From positions 1,922,001-1,986,000 of the forward strand of contig JBANDB010000015.1 of NCBI GenBank assembly GCA_037576215.1: 64,000 nucleotides of DNA. The letters run 5' to 3'. Under the pieces are notes generated by a model. It searched no databases. It worked only from the letters and a program-made list of their open reading frames with translations, and was not told the DNA's origin. The translations under genes and the position numbers were made by a program. Every line of letters begins with the position of its first letter. The stretch's first letter is position 1. Positions 61,313 to 64,000 of the stretch are shown here, one piece after another. This stretch comes from Armillaria gallica. Taxonomy: Eukaryota > Basidiomycota > Agaricomycetes > Agaricales > Physalacriaceae.

Positions 61313-62335
61313 ATGGCTACCGACTGTGGGTGCCGTCCCCTGGCAAAATTACTTCAGTCGGTGGACGTGTCGAATTCGTTCCCGCAAGTGCCTCTCACGT
61401 GGTTTGGGAATACTTAAAAGCGAGGCCAGAAACACCTTTACTTTCCTCACGGCTCTGACTTACTGCTAGCACGCTCTCAGGTGAAGGTTTGCTACCCATG
61501 GAACCTGCGAGTACCATATATCCCAGCCTCAGGTTTTATCATCGCTGAATCATTGTCCTTGCAGCAGTCAACGTATTTTGAAAGCGATAGTATTCGTCTG
61601 CAAGAACGAAAGAAGAGATTACACGTATGTCAAGTTGGCGAGGACTTGATCACCCTTCCTATAATAGATGTTTTGGCATGCTGATCCGTCTTGTAGATTG
61701 CACGTCGCGTCGACAATTACCGCCGTGATTTCTTACTGAGAAATCTCGATGGTTATTTGCAAGCCGTATCCAATAGAACTGAAGAGGCATGGTGGAATAA
61801 CTTTCTACAGCGTTACATCGCATGCTACCCAGATTCTGTACTCGATGAATGGCTGTATGGCACCCCTCTACAGCGATGGAGTGTTCAGTCCTTAAAGCAA
61901 GTGCGTTGGATTACTTTATCTCTGACGTGTTGAGGGTAAGATTATGTGCAGCAACTCGAAGCGTGGATGAATTATCATGGAAGCCAGGCCGCTCTCCAGG
62001 ATGAATCCCATGTTCTGGGCCGATATCTCTATGCAACTCTTGTCTGGTCCCAAGGTTCACAGGACCAATACAAGCCGGTTTCAGATGGAAAGAATACAAA
62101 TATTTCCAACGACTGTGCCGATTTTATCAACACTACCAGTACAGATATGGATACCGGATGCTGGGGAGGTCTAGACGCTGACGGTATGGGTGGTGGCCCT
62201 GATGAACACAGTAAAGAGCGGATTGGTCTCTTGACCAGGCTCGAGAAGGAGAAGGAAGATTTGCGTCATATGGCCATTGAAGCGTGGGCTATAGACGTCT
62301 ACTTGAAAAATGGTGATTTCCTGTCGAATTACTAG
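61313..62335 (+). CDS. Unrecognised plus-strand gene
   Basis: The clear part is three exons. The first reads VKVCYPWNLRVPYIPASGFI and ERKKRLH. An intron gtatgt...cttgtag (61624-61696) follows. The second reads IARRVDNYRRDFLLRNLDGY, EEAWWNNFLQRYIACYPDSV, DEWLYGTPLQRWSVQSLKQ. An intron gtgcgt...gtgcag (61901-61951) follows. The third starts QLEAWMNYHGSQAALQDESH and ends DVYLKNGDFLSNY at 62335. The 5' end is unsettled: frames from MATDCGCRPLAKLL (61313) and LWVPSPGKITSVGGRVEFVP overlap. No family is recognised. Confidence 0.45.
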
Positions 62336-62551
62336 TCACCATATTCTGCAATCACATCATTGAATTACCGCGTGTTCATTCTTGGTTCATTCTGTATATC
62401 ATCCACGCAAGAATCCAATTGATGCCATAAATCAAGCACGCGGTGGCGTATTATCTGACATAATTTATACGTCGGAGGGTATACAGGCGGTCTCTGTAAG
62501 ATACATATCAGTGCGAGAGGAATATTTACGTTGTTTACAATAGAGTTACTT

Positions 62552-62725
62552 AGAGGACACGTATCCGACGTGCCTTGGGATTTCCATGGAGAGTGTGCCT
62601 AGAGGGCACGTCGGACACGCTAGGGCACATCGGACACACTAGAGGGCACGTCGGACACCCTATAGGACACGTATCCTATTCGGACACTCCGTAAGATTTC
62701 TATGGAGAGTGAGAACATGTCGTAA
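62552..62725. repeat. Cluster of gggcacgtcggacac direct and inverted repeats
   Basis: Two blocks about 116 bp apart share ggacacgtatcc and gattt(c/t)(c/t)atggagagtg. Between them gggcacgtcggacac occurs at least twice and pairs with the inverted tatccgacgtgcc. Confidence 0.65.
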
Positions 62726-63213
62726 GATCTTCTCTAAGAAAATCAGGGACCTACTAGAAGTTACCTACCTGATGCGCCGTGAGATCACCAATTATCAAAG
62801 GAACGGCATTCCATGGAATGCGAAGGGATAGAGAACCATGAGAGTAAAACCTCACTATTATTTGATTCGGGTTGGTTCGTTTGCCATAATTCTAACATAT
62901 CGTGCAAAACAAAACTAAGACGAACTGTTGAAGACAATTCTAGATCGAGCTCTGGATGAACAGGGAAAAATTCAACAACGCAGTGACATTTGAGAAGAGT
63001 ATGGCCGTATGAAACACATGACGAGACATACGTGATGAGTACTTGATAAAAAAAATATGTACCAGAATCATAAATAAGCTGTGTTTACAAGAAGATATAT
63101 AACAAGTGTGTGACCAAAGGAGCGACTTCGTCAGTAACGGGGGAACAGCCTAGACAAGACAAAGAAAGATAATAGAAACCCAAGAAATTTCAAGGCAGTA
63201 CTTCTTCTGCCGC
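62726..63213. other. Intergenic, AT-rich
   Basis: No gene is seen in this spacer between the repeat cluster and the last gene. Confidence 0.5.
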
Positions 63214-63921
63214 TCACTCGAGTACCTCGACCGATCCCCCGATGATGGCTTCATTGAAGGCGGCCTGGGCGGCAGCTTGGGTGGGACAGCGGAAGTAAGC
63301 GGCACGGCTCACACCAGTGACCAATGGCGTAACGTTTTGCCTAGAAAGAGTGTCAGAAAGGTAATAATTAATGTAGATATTGAGAAGCCTTACCAGCCTC
63401 GGAAGACGCCGACTGCTCTTCCTTTAGAGATCACGTACCAAGGCCCATCAGGGCCACTAGTAGTGGCAGCGGCGACCGAAGGACCTGCAGCAGGGGTGGC
63501 GGGAGCACCTTGGGCTACCATGAACTGGGGAACAGCCGTAGGGACGGCGTTATTGGGGGTTGGAGCTGGAGCGGGAGGAATGTTATGAGTTTGGGCGGCA
63601 GGGAGAGTAGAACCGGTGTTCTCTGACTGAGAAGTACTGGTAGCATTGTTCTGGCGATTGGCAACGGCCACAAGTGTGGGAATAGCGTTGACGGGGATCA
63701 CATTCGGAATTGAACAGTTAAAACAGTAGAAAGAATGAAGGGGCCCCTGAACGGACTCTGCAGAAGTGTTTCCGTGGGCATCGCGAAGTGTTGTTATATC
63801 TAAAAGTAATAAATAAATAGAAATTAATGGAGCTGAAAAACGACAGACTTTCACTATTGGTGGAAGAAAGGCCTAGAGCAGCCAGGAGAGCGGTGACTTG
63901 TTCGACATTAATTTGGGACAT
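63214..63921 (-). CDS. Protein with RNase H1 N-terminal / viroplasmin-like domain
   Basis: Starts MSQINVEQVTALLAALGLSS. An intron (about 63800-63847) joins to ITTLRDAHGNTSAES. A Pro/Ala/Thr-rich linker follows (APAPTPNNAVPTAVPQFM). At the end, GPWYVISKGRAVGVFRGW, then an intron (about 63340-63392), then NVTPLVTGVSRAAYFRCPTQ and AAQAAFNEAII, stop at 63214. The [WY]YVxxKGRxxGxF..W plus F...GAxF...AxxAF pattern is the RNase H1 N-terminal (caulimovirus viroplasmin-like) fold that binds RNA:DNA hybrids. No RNase H catalytic domain follows. A FNCSIPNVIP segment precedes the linker. The product is about 200 residues and looks complete; stand-alone copies of this domain are common in Agaricomycetes. 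Confidence 0.65.
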
Positions 63922-64000
63922 CGTGTTTTGGCTCGATAGTGGTTTGGTGTTAGACGGTGAACTGGAATGGAAATTAAATGTTGTTTGCCAGGGTCTTTAT

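Noticed and set aside
39500..63000. Starship-type giant element
   Set aside because: No tyrosine recombinase (captain) gene was recognised at either edge, and such elements are described mainly from ascomycetes.
1..64000. CRISPR array or tandem spacers
   Set aside because: The repeats seen are few, imperfect and without regular spacers, and the window is eukaryotic.
1..64000. tRNA or rRNA genes
   Set aside because: A few ggttcga-like strings occur but no cloverleaf could be built around them by eye.
1..64000. Retrotransposon reverse transcriptase, integrase or Gag
   Set aside because: No YxDD, zinc knuckle or integrase core motif was seen in any frame.

Overview
The window looks like nuclear DNA of a mushroom-forming basidiomycete (Agaricomycetes). 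Genes are split by many 45-60 nt GT-AG introns, often with CTRAC-type branch sites. The families present (DUF6535 membrane proteins, KDZ transposase with a CxC2 cysteine cluster, Spt5-like NGN/KOW proteins, long JmjC proteins, F-box/LRR relics) are typical of that class. I cannot name the genus. No rRNA, tRNA, CRISPR array or bacterial-style operon is visible.

Left part (about 1-38 kb): a duplication-ridden, gene-poor landscape. An intact DUF6535 membrane-protein gene (1463-4325, +) has a truncated sister at 38259-39565. Between them lie at least five decayed copies of a repeat whose 3' part matches the C-terminus of GPR1/FUN34/YaaH acetate-type transporters. There are also several F-box or F-box/LRR relics and at least five broken copies of a fungal protein-kinase-like gene. 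Two long direct segmental copies (about 12.9-15.1 kb and 30.2-33.2 kb) carry a tandem pair of kinase relics. One well-preserved multi-exon gene stands out here (25838-28989, -). It has an N-terminal MLKL-type four-helix-bundle domain, then what looks like a degenerate kinase fold, and a C-terminal membrane segment. This is an MLKL-like architecture.

Right part (about 39.5-64 kb): a different, better preserved block. It starts where the second DUF6535 gene is cut off by unrelated repeat-rich DNA. In order it holds a small intact three-exon gene (40334-41034, +), an unrecognised minus-strand gene (42481-44018), and a very long minus-strand JmjC gene (about 45372-49837). The JmjC reading frame can be spliced cleanly into a downstream Ulp1-like protease domain (44456-45263) whose catalytic Cys, Asp and Gln are replaced. 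Across a palindrome-rich divergent interval lies an Spt5-like NGN/KOW gene (about 50471-52865, +). After it come a small coiled-coil gene, an apparently complete KDZ transposase (54501-58126, -), and a small gene whose start codon seems to be split by an intron (58411-58980, -). Two convergent paralogous genes (59191-60053 decayed, 60109-60980 intact), an unknown plus-strand gene (61313-62335) and an RNase H1 N-terminal-like (viroplasmin-like) gene (63214-63921, -) follow.

The strongest candidates for something undescribed are the MLKL-like pseudokinase gene, the JmjC plus pseudo-Ulp1 gene, and the divergent JmjC / Spt5-like pair with two perfect palindromes between them, next to an intact KDZ transposase. 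All splice joins are my readings of the DNA and no search was run.
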